This document shows positions 1 through 9,077 of a DNA stretch of 53,889 bases, piece by piece (the first letter of the stretch is position 1; each line of letters begins with the position of its first letter). The position numbers and the translations under genes are program-made. The DNA lies in NCBI RefSeq assembly GCF_900010725.2, contig NZ_LR734878.1, positions 318,411 to 372,299 of the forward strand, given 5' to 3'. The stretch comes from Planktothrix serta PCC 8927 (GTDB taxonomy: Bacteria; Cyanobacteriota; Cyanobacteriia; Cyanobacteriales; Microcoleaceae). The notes beneath the pieces were generated by a model. It was not told where the DNA came from and made no database searches. It saw nothing but the letters and a program-made list of their open reading frames with translations.

Positions 1-70
1 TAGGCTGGTCAGCTATCTAAAGTTGGAGGCATGAAGCCCCGTCACAAAGAGAGCGGGGTGCTGACATGAA
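1..70 (+). mobile_element. Orphan right end of an IS200/IS605-type (TnpB) element
   Basis: About 70 bases at the window edge carry a CCCCG...CGGGG hairpin (about 37-57) followed by GTGCTGACAT. This resembles the 3' end of cyanobacterial IS605-type tnpB elements, where the tnpB 3' end and right end also form the 3' part of the omega RNA. A TAG at 1-3 could be the stop of the tnpB lying outside the window. I see the hairpin directly; the family assignment is from memory of such ends. Confidence 0.5.
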
Positions 71-926
71 TTTAACAAAAACGGATATTTTCTAACCGGA
101 GCCAGACTCTATTATAGCAGTTTCAATTTCTTTGTTCATTTTGGAATTGAGGGACAAGAAGATCAAGCAGAATTAGGGTTTGTCTCCTTCATGTGGAAAA
201 TGAATTGAATCCGTCCATAATTAAAATCAATTCTTGAAGCTTAAGGGCGAAAATGGCGATCGCTATTTTCCAGAAGATAAAGCGCGATCGCTATTTCAAA
301 TCAAACTCATAAAACGGCTAAACAGGAATTGAAATATGTTGCAAATCGTAATATTATACCCTAATCAACCATCACCCTAATATTTTTAAGAAAAAGTGTA
401 AGGGCGAGTCGAAGCTCAGATTGATGGGAACTCCGATCTTATATAGTTTCGCCCCTACTTACAAACCCGCTACCACATCTTCCAACAGGGATGCTACCGG
501 ATTGAGTCTAAATCAGGCTCCTCTGAGTCACTCAAACGGATTGATTAACCTAGAAAACCCGAATTGAGGCGCGTAGGATACATCTCTCTGCTACTGTGAA
601 CCCATTATCGCTATAGGACTCTGGATTTGAAAATCGATAAAGTTAACAAGTTTGAACCGTAAAAATACTGATCCATACTGATTCGATGATTTAATCCCTT
701 AACATACATACTTTGTGCATTTTGTCAATATATATAAGTAGCGATTTTGGGAACAAAAAGCTGAAAATAGACCCAAAATTGTAGCCAATATTTTCGGAAT
801 TATGCTTGATTCCTGTTTACAAAAGTTTTCACAACTGTTAATTACTTGTGATTTTCGTCACACAATCTAGAGAGAAGATCAAGTGGAATTGAATAAGAGG
901 TATAAAAGTTTTGGGAGTATAAAACT
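71..926. other. Long gene-free region upstream of the 63-aa gene
   Basis: No convincing coding frame is visible on either strand. It contains two HIP1-related GCGATCGC stretches near 250-290 and a degenerate AGGGGCGA/TCGCCCCTAC inverted repeat around 400-460. The last 200 bases are AT-rich and should hold the promoter of the gene at 927, but I could not fix a -35/-10 pair with confidence. An undetected small RNA is possible. Confidence 0.4.
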
Positions 927-1118
927 ATGTTTATCAATCTTTCTTGGAGAAGACCTGTTGCTCATCCCCGTCTGGAAAAACCCACCGTAGAAGCTCCGAT
1001 TCTGACCCAGACTCAAAGCAAAAGCCTAGCAAAAAAAGGACAATTAGTGGCGCGTTGGGTAAAAGATGAAAATTCTCGGCTTTTTTGTCAATGGGTGAAT
1101 GAGGAATTCCATCTATAA
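927..1118 (+). CDS. Small conserved cyanobacterial protein of unknown function
   Basis: A 63-residue protein. The first half is basic and proline-containing; the second half carries LVARWVKDENSRLFCQW, which resembles a short conserved block I associate with small cyanobacterial proteins. There is no signal peptide or membrane segment. The ATG follows a purine-rich stretch (TTTTGGGAGTATAAAACT). A strong inverted repeat follows directly, as expected for a separate transcription unit. An open frame on the opposite strand of almost the same extent lacks any recognisable content, so this strand is preferred. Function is unknown. Confidence 0.6.
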   Translation: MFINLSWRRPVAHPRLEKPTVEAPILTQTQSKSLAKKGQLVARWVKDENSRLFCQWVNEEFHL

Positions 1119-1151
1119 AAATATTCAACAATTTATGCAAGTGCAAAGTAC

Positions 1152-1185
1152 AAACCGATCAGGACACTCATCTCCTGATCGGTTT
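1152..1185. terminator. Bidirectional terminator between convergent genes
   Basis: A perfect inverted repeat with 13-base arms (AAACCGATCAGGA / TCCTGATCGGTTT) and an 8-base loop, followed by a T-rich run. It lies between the convergent 63-aa gene and dnaJ and could stop transcription from both sides. Confidence 0.8.
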
Positions 1186-1193
1186 CAACGTTT

Positions 1194-2207
1194 TTATAGC
1201 TTTATATCTTTTAAGCTACTGCGAGGATTAAACGTGCGACTGGCGCGAATTTTTTCATAATATTCTCGTTCATTAGAACTGAGTTCTTTAGGGGGCACCA
1301 CCACAATTTTGACTAATTGATCGGTGCGACCTCCTGCTTTGGGTTTTGGCCAGCCTTTCCCCCGCAACCGTAACGACTGTCCTGAACGAATACCGGGCGG
1401 AATATTCATCGTCACCATACCATCGGGTGTGGGCACTTCAATCGATGTCCCTAAAACCAATTCATCGGGGGTTACAGGTAGTTCACAGACGAGATTTTCC
1501 CCGTCAAATTGAAAGAAAGGATGGGGTTGAATTTCCACTTTCAGATATAAATTCCCCCGTTGTTGGCTGTAGGGATCAAGTTGACCTTGACCTCGAACTC
1601 GAATTCGGCTTCCGGGTTTGACTCCGGCTGGAATCGTGACTTCTCCCGTTGCATAGCGTTTTTGAGTCCCATGAAACGCTTCACTGAGGGTGAGGGTAAT
1701 GATGGCTTCTGTGTCAGCGACGGTAGAGGGATTGCGAGAATTAAATCCAGAGGAAAAATCATTATTGTAGGGACTGCCACCGAATCCCGATGGCCCTCCA
1801 GTCTGGGGACGATAGGAATAACTGCGACTGCTACTACTTCCGGGTCTAGCTCCGGCGGCACCCCGACCTAAAAGCGCGTTAATAAATTCATCAAAACTGT
1901 TAAATTCAGTAAAATCAAACCCGCTAACGTCGGCATTAGACCCGGCACCACCGGGCCAACCTGTACTTCCGGCTTGGTTCCAATATTGACCAAATTGGTC
2001 GTATTTGCGGCGTTTATCGGGGTCGGATAACACCTCATAGGCTTCGTTGACTTCTTTAAAACGCGCCTCAGCTTGTTTATTCCCCGGATTCATGTCCGGG
2101 TGATATTTTCGGGCTAGTTTCCGGTAGGCTTTTTTAATATCATCGGCCGTTGCGGTTTTGTCTAGTCCTAAAATGGTGTAGTAGTCTTTATAGTCAGTCG
2201 CAGGCAT
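1194..2207 (-). CDS. dnaJ: DnaJ/CbpA-type J-domain co-chaperone (type II, no zinc finger)
   Basis: A 337-residue Hsp40 co-chaperone that would stimulate the DnaK ATPase and deliver unfolded clients in the cytoplasm. The J domain is at residues 6-75 with the HPD motif in [10 protein letters not shown], followed by a Gly/Ser/Phe-rich linker (about 85-160) and the two beta-barrel C-terminal client-binding domains. The CxxCxGxG zinc repeats of type I DnaJ are absent, so it is the CbpA-like class. The frame stays open 60 codons further upstream, but that extension looks noncoding; the ATG at 2207 follows GAGGAGAGGGGACGA, an excellent ribosome binding site, and gives the usual N-terminus. It is divergent from ccsB. 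Confidence 0.93.
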   Translation of the reverse strand: MPATDYKDYYTILGLDKTATADDIKKAYRKLARKYHPDMNPGNKQAEARFKEVNEAYEVLSDPDKRRKYDQFGQYWNQAGSTGWPGGAGSNADVSGFDFTEFNSFDEFINALLGRGAAGARPGSSSSRSYSYRPQTGGPSGFGGSPYNNDFSSGFNSRNPSTVADTEAIITLTLSEAFHGTQKRYATGEVTIPAGVKPGSRIRVRGQGQLDPYSQQRGNLYLKVEIQPHPFFQFDGENLVCELPVTPDELVLGTSIEVPTPDGMVTMNIPPGIRSGQSLRLRGKGWPKPKAGGRTDQLVKIVVVPPKELSSNEREYYEKIRASRTFNPRSSLKDIKL

Positions 2208-2456
2208 TCGTCCCCTCTCCTCAATGAGCGTGATCCCTAGGCCACTCGTTTTGTGACAGTATGCTTCTTTGTATAGGGTATCAAAGTTAAAAACAGGATT
2301 GGGTTCGGTTGTTGCTGATCTGGCGATCGCAATGTCCGAACTCCTATAAATTGACATCTCCAGGGAAACTTCATCCAGGATGGTCACCGAATGGGTAGGA
2401 TCAGTAAATAGAGTTAAAAAACTCGGTAATTAATACCGTTATCAGGAGAACCGTTT

Positions 2457-3488
2457 ATGAATCTGGTTTTACTCCAGAATGGATTAGATAATATTTCTTT
2501 TGCCATTTTGTTTACCACTCTATTGTTGTATTGGGTGGGGGCTGCATTTCCCAATATTCCTTATTTATCGGTATTAGGAACCGCAGGAATGGCGATCGCT
2601 AATCTCTGTATTGCCGCATTATTAGGAGCCAGATGGATTGAGGCGGGTTACTTTCCGATTAGTAATTTATATGAATCCCTGTTTTTCCTAACTTGGGGCA
2701 TTACTACAATTCATCTAATTGCTGAACAAATGAGTCGTAGCCGCTTAGTTGGGGTTGTCACCTCTCCGGTAGCAATGGGAATTGTCGCATTTGCCGCCTT
2801 AAAATTACCGCCTCAAATGCGGGTTGCTGAACCTCTAGTCCCGGCGTTAAAGTCTAATTGGTTGATGATGCACGTCAGCGTCATGATGTTGAGTTATGCA
2901 ACCTTAATGGTGGGTTCTCTGTTAGCGATTACCTTCTTAATTTTGACACGAGGGCAGGAAGTAGAATTGAGTGGTAGTTCTCTGGGAACTCGGATTTCTC
3001 GAAATCATCAAAAACCCGTTACTGATTTAATCAATTATTCTCAAGAAACCGTTGCGGAGTCTAGCCCCAAAGGGTTCATAACCAATGGTAATGGCACAAC
3101 AGCCGTGTTAGAGTTTGTCAAAACCACAGACAATCTTCAATCTGCTACACTCCTTTCCCCCCAGCGATTAACTTTAGTGGAAACTATTGACAATATCAGT
3201 TATCGGATTATTGGATTAGGATTTCCGCTTTTAACCATTGGTATTATTGCCGGGGCAGTTTGGGCAAATGAAGCTTGGGGTTCCTATTGGAGTTGGGACC
3301 CTAAAGAAACTTGGGCATTAATTACTTGGTTAGTTTTCGCAGCCTATTTACACGCCCGAATTACTCGCGGTTGGCAAGGTCGAAAACCTGCTATTTTAGC
3401 GACGACAGGATTCGTTGTGGTTTGGGTGTGCTATTTAGGAGTTAATCTATTAGGAAAAGGATTACATTCCTACGGTTGGTTTTTCTAA
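2457..3488 (+). CDS. ccsB: Cytochrome c biogenesis protein CcsB (CcsA/Ycf5 family)
   Basis: A 343-residue polytopic membrane protein of the System II cytochrome c maturation pathway, which carries haem across the thylakoid or plasma membrane and attaches it to apocytochromes c. The diagnostic tryptophan-rich WWD signature is seen as [13 protein letters not shown] near residues 275-287, with conserved histidines in HMHV-like and HSYGWFF contexts. A hydrophilic insertion of about 70 residues (about 165-240) separates the helices. It matches the family that TIGRFAM calls CcsB and chloroplast workers call CcsA/Ycf5. A KGK-domain gene follows 51 bases downstream and is probably co-transcribed. Confidence 0.93.
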   Translation: MNLVLLQNGLDNISFAILFTTLLLYWVGAAFPNIPYLSVLGTAGMAIANLCIAALLGARWIEAGYFPISNLYESLFFLTWGITTIHLIAEQMSRSRLVGVVTSPVAMGIVAFAALKLPPQMRVAEPLVPALKSNWLMMHVSVMMLSYATLMVGSLLAITFLILTRGQEVELSGSSLGTRISRNHQKPVTDLINYSQETVAESSPKGFITNGNGTTAVLEFVKTTDNLQSATLLSPQRLTLVETIDNISYRIIGLGFPLLTIGIIAGAVWANEAWGSYWSWDPKETWALITWLVFAAYLHARITRGWQGRKPAILATTGFVVVWVCYLGVNLLGKGLHSYGWFF

Positions 3489-3539
3489 ATGAATTTGAGG
3501 GTATTCCCTCGTGCAGCAGACAATTTACAGGACATAAAC

Positions 3540-3896
3540 ATGAGCGATTCCAGCTATATTCTCAGTGATGATGATGTGATTAATACCAGTGAAAGTGCAT
3601 TGATGTTTCAATGTACATTTAAAGCCAGTGAGTTCTTGTCGATTATGGAATCTAAATTAGAGGAGGAGAATTTATTTAAAGAAGGGATCGAGTGTCAACT
3701 TTTGCGTCCGGGTCAATCTTGGCAAACTGGAAAGTTTCGGATTTGTTTAGAATTTTGCCCCGATGAAGCCGAAGTAGAATCAAAAGGAGGCGTTCCCACT
3801 TCTGAATATACTTCTCCCACGGTTCCCTCTGACTCTAATTCTGATCTTCCACCTTTTATTAACCGACCCACAAAGAGTGTGGGAATGTGGAGTTAA
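3540..3896 (+). CDS. KGK-domain protein
   Basis: A 118-residue soluble acidic protein. The central segment GIECQLLRPGQSWQTGK followed by FRICLEFCPDE matches my recollection of the cyanobacterial KGK domain (PF08872), whose role is unknown. An in-frame ATG directly after the ccsB stop would add 17 residues, but the internal ATG at 3540 is preceded by an AGGA-type site and gives the usual MSDxxxxLSDDDV beginning. The C-terminal 35 residues are Ser/Pro-rich and probably disordered. It shares the strand and probably the transcript of ccsB, though the functional link is not known. Confidence 0.7.
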   Translation: MSDSSYILSDDDVINTSESALMFQCTFKASEFLSIMESKLEEENLFKEGIECQLLRPGQSWQTGKFRICLEFCPDEAEVESKGGVPTSEYTSPTVPSDSNSDLPPFINRPTKSVGMWS

Positions 3897-3927
3897 TCAT
3901 TAGTCGGAAATTCAACAAATTTTATTA

Positions 3928-3981
3928 ATGTTCAAAGTTCAAAGTTCAAAGGATTGAATTTTGAATTTTGAACATTTTTTT
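3928..3981 (+). terminator. Inverted repeat with T-run after the ccsB unit
   Basis: ATGTTCAAAGTTCAAAGTTCAA pairs, with two mismatches, with TTGAATTTTGAATTTTGAACAT across a short GGA-containing loop, and a run of Ts follows directly. The arms are themselves built of a TTCAAAG heptamer, so the hairpin probably derives from a repeat array. Confidence 0.6.
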
Positions 3982-4043
3982 AGGAAGTTCAGAAAAGAAA
4001 GTTGATATAATGATTAGATAATTGCTCAAAATAGTGATTAAGT

Positions 4044-4463
4044 GTGTGTATTGAGGAACGTCTCAGGTTAGATGCTCAATCGATTCGAGAACAATATCTC
4101 AACAAAAGGGTTCGTAAAGGCAATGTTGCCGTGATAGAGGTACATCTTATAAATGGCATATCTTTTGGGGTGGGAGCAACTTCTCGAACAAAAAGCCCCA
4201 TTCCTAAACCTAAACCTAAATCAGAGGGAGGTCAATTTGATCCCATTATTCATGAGGGTTATTTGAGGGATCACGATGCTGAATATAAAGCCCTTTCAGC
4301 AGTAGCCGATACCTTGGAAATGTTTGATAATGATCAAGTTGAAGGCAAACTATATTTATACACAGAAAGAATTCCCTGTAGAAGTTGTTGGGGCGTGATT
4401 GATCAATTTAAGGAGAAGTTTCCCCAGATTGAAATTGAAACATTGTGGGACTTTCCGAATTAA
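4044..4463 (+). CDS. Free-standing polymorphic-toxin deaminase domain
   Basis: A 139-residue protein that looks like only the C-terminal toxin module of a polymorphic toxin: a cytidine-deaminase-fold domain of the BURPS668_1122/Toxin-deaminase type (PF14424). Residues 25-50 (GNVAVIEVHLING...ATSR) match the N-terminal beta hairpin; D78-A79-E80 followed by YKAL is the DxE form of the zinc/proton-shuttle motif; PCRSC at 111-115 gives the paired zinc cysteines; VIDQFKEKFPQIEI matches the C-terminus. No RHS, WXG or signal sequence precedes it. A stop codon lies three codons upstream, and the start is a GTG without a clear ribosome site, so it may be a decayed remnant or an orphan cassette. A probable immunity gene follows 38 bases downstream. 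Confidence 0.75.
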   Translation: MCIEERLRLDAQSIREQYLNKRVRKGNVAVIEVHLINGISFGVGATSRTKSPIPKPKPKSEGGQFDPIIHEGYLRDHDAEYKALSAVADTLEMFDNDQVEGKLYLYTERIPCRSCWGVIDQFKEKFPQIEIETLWDFPN

Positions 4464-4501
4464 TCTTAATCTATACTGAATCTAACGAGGAAAAATAAAC
4501 C

Positions 4502-5212
4502 ATGACACAACTATCTTATCAGCATCCAGAGTTTAAACAATCTAAAACTACAAAAATTCCTGATGTTTTGCAAAATGCTATTAATGAAGTGTGGCAAAAA
4601 CAGTATAAAGAACTGGATGAAGAAAATGCCGATCCCAATAATAATTTAGAAACTGACGTTCAGAAAATTCTGACTGTTTTAGACAGTGATGAAGATCTTT
4701 TAGGTTATTGTCGTTATATTTGGATGGGAATTATTTTAGGTTTTGCCACTAAGCCTACAGTCACAGCTTACTTACCCAACGATCTCAGACCTTCATTAAT
4801 TTTGAAAATAATTAAAGGATTTTTTTTTAGAGAACAAGCCAAACAATTATCTCACAAATTCAACTCTGTTATTCCTGAAAATTTAGAATATTCTCAAACA
4901 ATTTCACAGCTTTGTGAGCAGTTATTTCCTCATAAATTTGAAGGATCACAGGCACTTGATGAAGCCTTAGATGTGTTTTGGAATCTACTCAGATTGATGG
5001 ATTATAATCTAGCAGAGGAAGCCCTTTTAGAAAGTTTAGATGATTGTTTTGACGGCTATGCAATTTTTCCCGGTTCACAACACAGACGAGATTTATTTAA
5101 CTGGTGGCTTTTAGATGTAGTTCCGGCGACATGGTGTTTAAAATTACCTAAAAAAATCTACACTATCAAGGGATTAAAAAAGTTTACCTCAGATCAATTT
5201 TTTGAAATCTAA
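4502..5212 (+). CDS. Putative immunity protein for the upstream deaminase
   Basis: A 236-residue soluble, helix-rich acidic protein with no family I can name. The ATG follows AACGAGGAAAAATAAACC, a fair ribosome site. Residues 150-215 contain a conserved-looking block (LDEALDVFWNLLRLMDYN ... LFNWWLLDVVPATW). Its position directly behind an orphan deaminase toxin domain on the same strand is the standard place for an immunity gene, and that is the only ground for the call. The last codons and stop (QFFEI) lie in the first copy of a 59-base tandem duplication, so the present C-terminus may not be the ancestral one. Confidence 0.5.
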   Translation: MTQLSYQHPEFKQSKTTKIPDVLQNAINEVWQKQYKELDEENADPNNNLETDVQKILTVLDSDEDLLGYCRYIWMGIILGFATKPTVTAYLPNDLRPSLILKIIKGFFFREQAKQLSHKFNSVIPENLEYSQTISQLCEQLFPHKFEGSQALDEALDVFWNLLRLMDYNLAEEALLESLDDCFDGYAIFPGSQHRRDLFNWWLLDVVPATWCLKLPKKIYTIKGLKKFTSDQFFEI

Positions 5213-5308
5213 AATAGTAGTAAGCCCTTCAGGGCTTAGAGGCGTGAACAGATCAATTTTTTGAAATCTAAAATAGTAGTAAGCCCTTCAGGGCTTAGAG
5301 GCGTGAAC
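5191..5308. repeat. 59-bp tandem duplication overlapping a stop codon
   Basis: Two identical 59-base units (5191-5249 and 5250-5308). Each begins with the last codons of the upstream gene and contains the palindrome TAAGCCCTTCAGGGCTTA and the start of a GAGGCGTGAACGCCTC hairpin, which is complete only in the second copy. The palindrome recurs at 39441-39488. The perfect identity suggests a recent duplication. Confidence 0.9.
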
Positions 5309-5485
5309 GCCTCACTACAAGATGTTTATAACGGTATGCGATCGCTAAAATCCTAATAAAACCACAGGTCATAATATTAGGATTTTGAATAGTATTTTTC
5401 AATCCTTTACAAATTTATTAATTAATAATCATTGATTTGGCTAAACGACTTTGAGAAGTTTCTGAAGCCACAATATTTAGATTAC

Positions 5486-6427
5486 TCAGGTTATAATTAA
5501 AAGGATTAAAATAAACAATCCAATTCCTCCTAATAAAATTACACCAGCCACAATAATAATTAACTTACGAATTTCTTTTTCCTGTTTCTGTTTTAACTTA
5601 GCTTCCTGTTGCTGACGTTTGAGTTCGGCTTTCTGTTGACGTTGTAATTCAGATTCTTGCTGACGTGTTAACTTAACTTCGCGTTTTTGTTGTAATTCTT
5701 CCTGTTTCTGACGTTTGAGTTCATCTTTTTGTTGGTGTTTGAGTTCAGTTTTCTGTCGGCGTTTGAGTTTGGCTTCCTGTTGATGCTGTAATTCAATGTG
5801 GTGATTTTGAATTAATTCCTCATACTGTTCATTTAAGCGAAGGCGATAAGTTTGCAAATTATCAAAAATCGAATTAATATTAATTTCAGATTGAACATTT
5901 AAAGGATTAGCAGAGGTTAAATTAAGAGATTGTTCAAACTGCATTAAAGCGTCAATTAACCGACTCCAATCATATTTTTCTATAAATTCTGTACTATCGT
6001 TCTCATCTGTCCAGTTCTTTAATTCAATTAAAATAATATCGACTAAATAGCGGAGAGCATTTTTAATCACGGGATATTGTTGAGAATCAAAGTAATATTC
6101 TAGTAACTCAACAAAATTCAATAACAACCCGCTATCAATAGCAATCTGATTCATCAAATCTAGGCGTTTAGCATATAGAATTTTCTCTTTTTTTACAGTA
6201 TCTTGATTAGCAGCCAATAAAGGCAAATGATCAATTCCAGAAAAAATCGAATGATTTCTTTTTTCGTCGTTAATTTTAGTGTTTATAGTTTTTAACTCTG
6301 GTTTAATCTCTTGTATAAATTGCAAAAAATTAGAAGAATCAAGTTCAGAACTGCCAAGAGATAACTGTATTTTTTCTACAATATTGATTAGCTGATTTTT
6401 TAAGCTTAAGACTTTGGCAACATCCAT
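5486..6427 (-). CDS. Tail-anchored coiled-coil protein, unknown function
   Basis: A 313-residue protein of unknown family. Residues 1-200 are alpha-helical and leucine-rich. About 205-290 is a long highly charged coiled coil built from repeated KRQQ, LKRQQ and ELKRQ units. A single hydrophobic segment at 292-312 (starting LIIIVAGVILLGG) ends the protein, so it should be C-terminally anchored with the bulk in the cytoplasm. The ATG is preceded by AGGAGGTATAATA, a consensus ribosome site. It is the downstream-most of three minus-strand genes after the PIN pair, separated by 92 bases, and could be part of that unit. A structural or scaffold role is possible but unproven. Confidence 0.65.
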   Translation of the reverse strand: MDVAKVLSLKNQLINIVEKIQLSLGSSELDSSNFLQFIQEIKPELKTINTKINDEKRNHSIFSGIDHLPLLAANQDTVKKEKILYAKRLDLMNQIAIDSGLLLNFVELLEYYFDSQQYPVIKNALRYLVDIILIELKNWTDENDSTEFIEKYDWSRLIDALMQFEQSLNLTSANPLNVQSEININSIFDNLQTYRLRLNEQYEELIQNHHIELQHQQEAKLKRRQKTELKHQQKDELKRQKQEELQQKREVKLTRQQESELQRQQKAELKRQQQEAKLKQKQEKEIRKLIIIVAGVILLGGIGLFILILLIIT

Positions 6428-6519
6428 TATTATACCTCCTGGCTAGTCGGATTAATTCTTATAGAACTGTAATCTAACATATTATTGAAGTTAAAGACAA
6501 GTGAGTCTGGATGCTGGCA

Positions 6520-7008
6520 TTAACTTAATTCACCGTTAGTTAGAATATTAGGCCACTCATAAATAGATATTCCATGATTAGGAAATCGAGATAAATCTTT
6601 TAAGTCAGTCGTGACAATAATCACTTGTTCAAAAAAATCTTTTTGTCCAATAGCTTGAGCAACCAGAATAGCATCTCCATCTAAACTCTTTGGATGCGAT
6701 CCACCTTTTCCTTGCTTCCGTATTTCTGCCCACAATTGAGCAGCTTTTAACATGGTTTTTCGCTCTAAAGGTATTAGGAGATTCTGTAACAAATCTAAGC
6801 GGTCAATGCTTTTATTGAGGTTTTCTAAAAGTAGATTTCGACGAAGTTCATAATCTATTATTTCTGGAATTCGCAACTCAAAATCATTCTGATTGAGATA
6901 TTCCAACCATTCTCTAATTTCTACATGATACTCACGTTTTTCGTGCTTATATTTAGGATGAACTATAGTTCCTAAAGGCCCAGAATCTAATAGTATAACT
7001 TTACTCAT
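6520..7008 (-). CDS. PIN-domain protein (VapC-like nuclease)
   Basis: A 162-residue PIN-fold protein, expected to be a metal-dependent RNase. The acidic active-site set is visible: D8 in LLDSG, E54 in IPEIIDYE, D110/D112 in SLDGDAI and D135 in IVTTDLKDL. Length and layout match VapC-type toxins, although this subgroup (helical insert between residues 55 and 90) is not the shortest classical VapC. The start lies 8 bases after the stop of the phycobiliprotein-like gene, so the two are one operon with the partner first, the usual order for an antitoxin-toxin pair. The target RNA cannot be read from sequence. Confidence 0.85.
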   Translation of the reverse strand: MSKVILLDSGPLGTIVHPKYKHEKREYHVEIREWLEYLNQNDFELRIPEIIDYELRRNLLLENLNKSIDRLDLLQNLLIPLERKTMLKAAQLWAEIRKQGKGGSHPKSLDGDAILVAQAIGQKDFFEQVIIVTTDLKDLSRFPNHGISIYEWPNILTNGELS

Positions 7009-7016
7009 TCAATTTT

Positions 7017-7751
7017 TTATAAAGATAAGGAATTAGATTTTAGAGCCTGTTCTACTAAAGGATATACTTCTTGATCATAGCCCGATTCATCTCTTGTCCA
7101 TTCCGCAAAGATATTAATTAAATCATCTAAAGATCCTTTTTTATTAGCAACTTTTGATAGATGATTTGAGGAAGTGGTTTCAATCTTAGATACTTCTGTT
7201 GTATTTTCCAGTGATAGTTGAGCATCTGAAAAAGTTTCTCGGTTTTCATTACTAGACAATTTTGTAATAAAATAATCGAGATAAAATGCTATTTCTTGAC
7301 TGGCTTGAGTCCCCAGTTCATTACTTACAAAACTAATAGTAACTTTTTTCAGGAGTTGAATAGCATTAATAGTTTGATCAATAGACAGATTAATAGATTT
7401 GTAGGTTTCCTCTCTCAGACCGTTGAGAACCCGATCATCTAAAATAGAAGTATCACCTTCTAGCATTGCATACATAGAATAACGCAAAAAATACTCTAAA
7501 TCGTGCTGAAAAGCTTCGATTCTCTGAATTCTATACTGATTATCCTCACTAGGGATAGTATTTTCAGACAAAGAATAATCTCTCAAAACTTCATTGATAA
7601 TTTGATCTGCGTTTTTAGCAATAAATCCAGCAACATGAACTCTCAGGCTGTTTGTATGAAGGTCATCTTCGATCTTTTCAATAGCCCACTTATCAATATA
7701 CGTTCCTTGGCTTTCAGCTTCCCTAATAATTTCTTTAATATTTTCTATCAT
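7017..7751 (-). CDS. Phycobiliprotein-like protein without bilin cysteine, antitoxin-like tail
   Basis: A 244-residue protein. Residues 1-165 align with allophycocyanin alpha-type subunits: FLRYSMYAMLEGDTSILDD and RVLNGLREETYKSI (about 88-120) are close to the ApcA signature, and SQEIAFYLDYF (151-161) matches the ApcA C-terminus. The chromophore-attachment cysteine of CxRDxDYxLRY is replaced: F81-Q82-H83-D84, so no thioether bilin bond at that site is possible. After a Ser/Thr/Glu-rich linker (165-205), residues 207-240 read LDDLINIFAEWTRDESGYDQ and PLVEQALKSN; I recall similar DESGYD tails in small proteins beside cyanobacterial PIN genes. It is the first gene of an operon with a PIN nuclease 8 bases downstream. 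I infer a PIN-neutralising role, not a light-harvesting one. Confidence 0.75.
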   Translation of the reverse strand: MIENIKEIIREAESQGTYIDKWAIEKIEDDLHTNSLRVHVAGFIAKNADQIINEVLRDYSLSENTIPSEDNQYRIQRIEAFQHDLEYFLRYSMYAMLEGDTSILDDRVLNGLREETYKSINLSIDQTINAIQLLKKVTISFVSNELGTQASQEIAFYLDYFITKLSSNENRETFSDAQLSLENTTEVSKIETTSSNHLSKVANKKGSLDDLINIFAEWTRDESGYDQEVYPLVEQALKSNSLSL

Positions 7752-7814
7752 TGTATTTTCCCCAATAGGTGTTTTTGATAGAACTAGCTATTGCATTATA
7801 ACAAAATCAAAGGC

Positions 7815-7848
7815 TTACTGTAGAGAACCTAACCTTTCTCTACAGTAA
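7815..7848 (-). terminator. Hairpin after sqdB
   Basis: A perfect inverted repeat, TTACTGTAGAGAA / TTCTCTACAGTAA, with an 8-base loop, lies just downstream of the sqdB stop and upstream of the PIN operon on the same strand. The T-run is weak, so termination is likely but not certain. Confidence 0.6.
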
Positions 7849-7861
7849 ACATGATCCTAAA

Positions 7862-9061
<1,200 letters not shown>

Positions 9062-9077
9062 TTATCAGGAAAGGGGA

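Noticed and set aside
934-1146. A 70-codon open frame on the minus strand opposite the small gene at 927-1118
   Set aside because: No recognisable content, and the plus-strand frame has conserved-looking residues, a ribosome site and a downstream terminator.
7017-7751. The phycobiliprotein-like gene as a normal light-harvesting subunit
   Set aside because: The bilin cysteine is absent, an unrelated C-terminal tail is added, and the operon partner is a PIN nuclease rather than phycobilisome genes.
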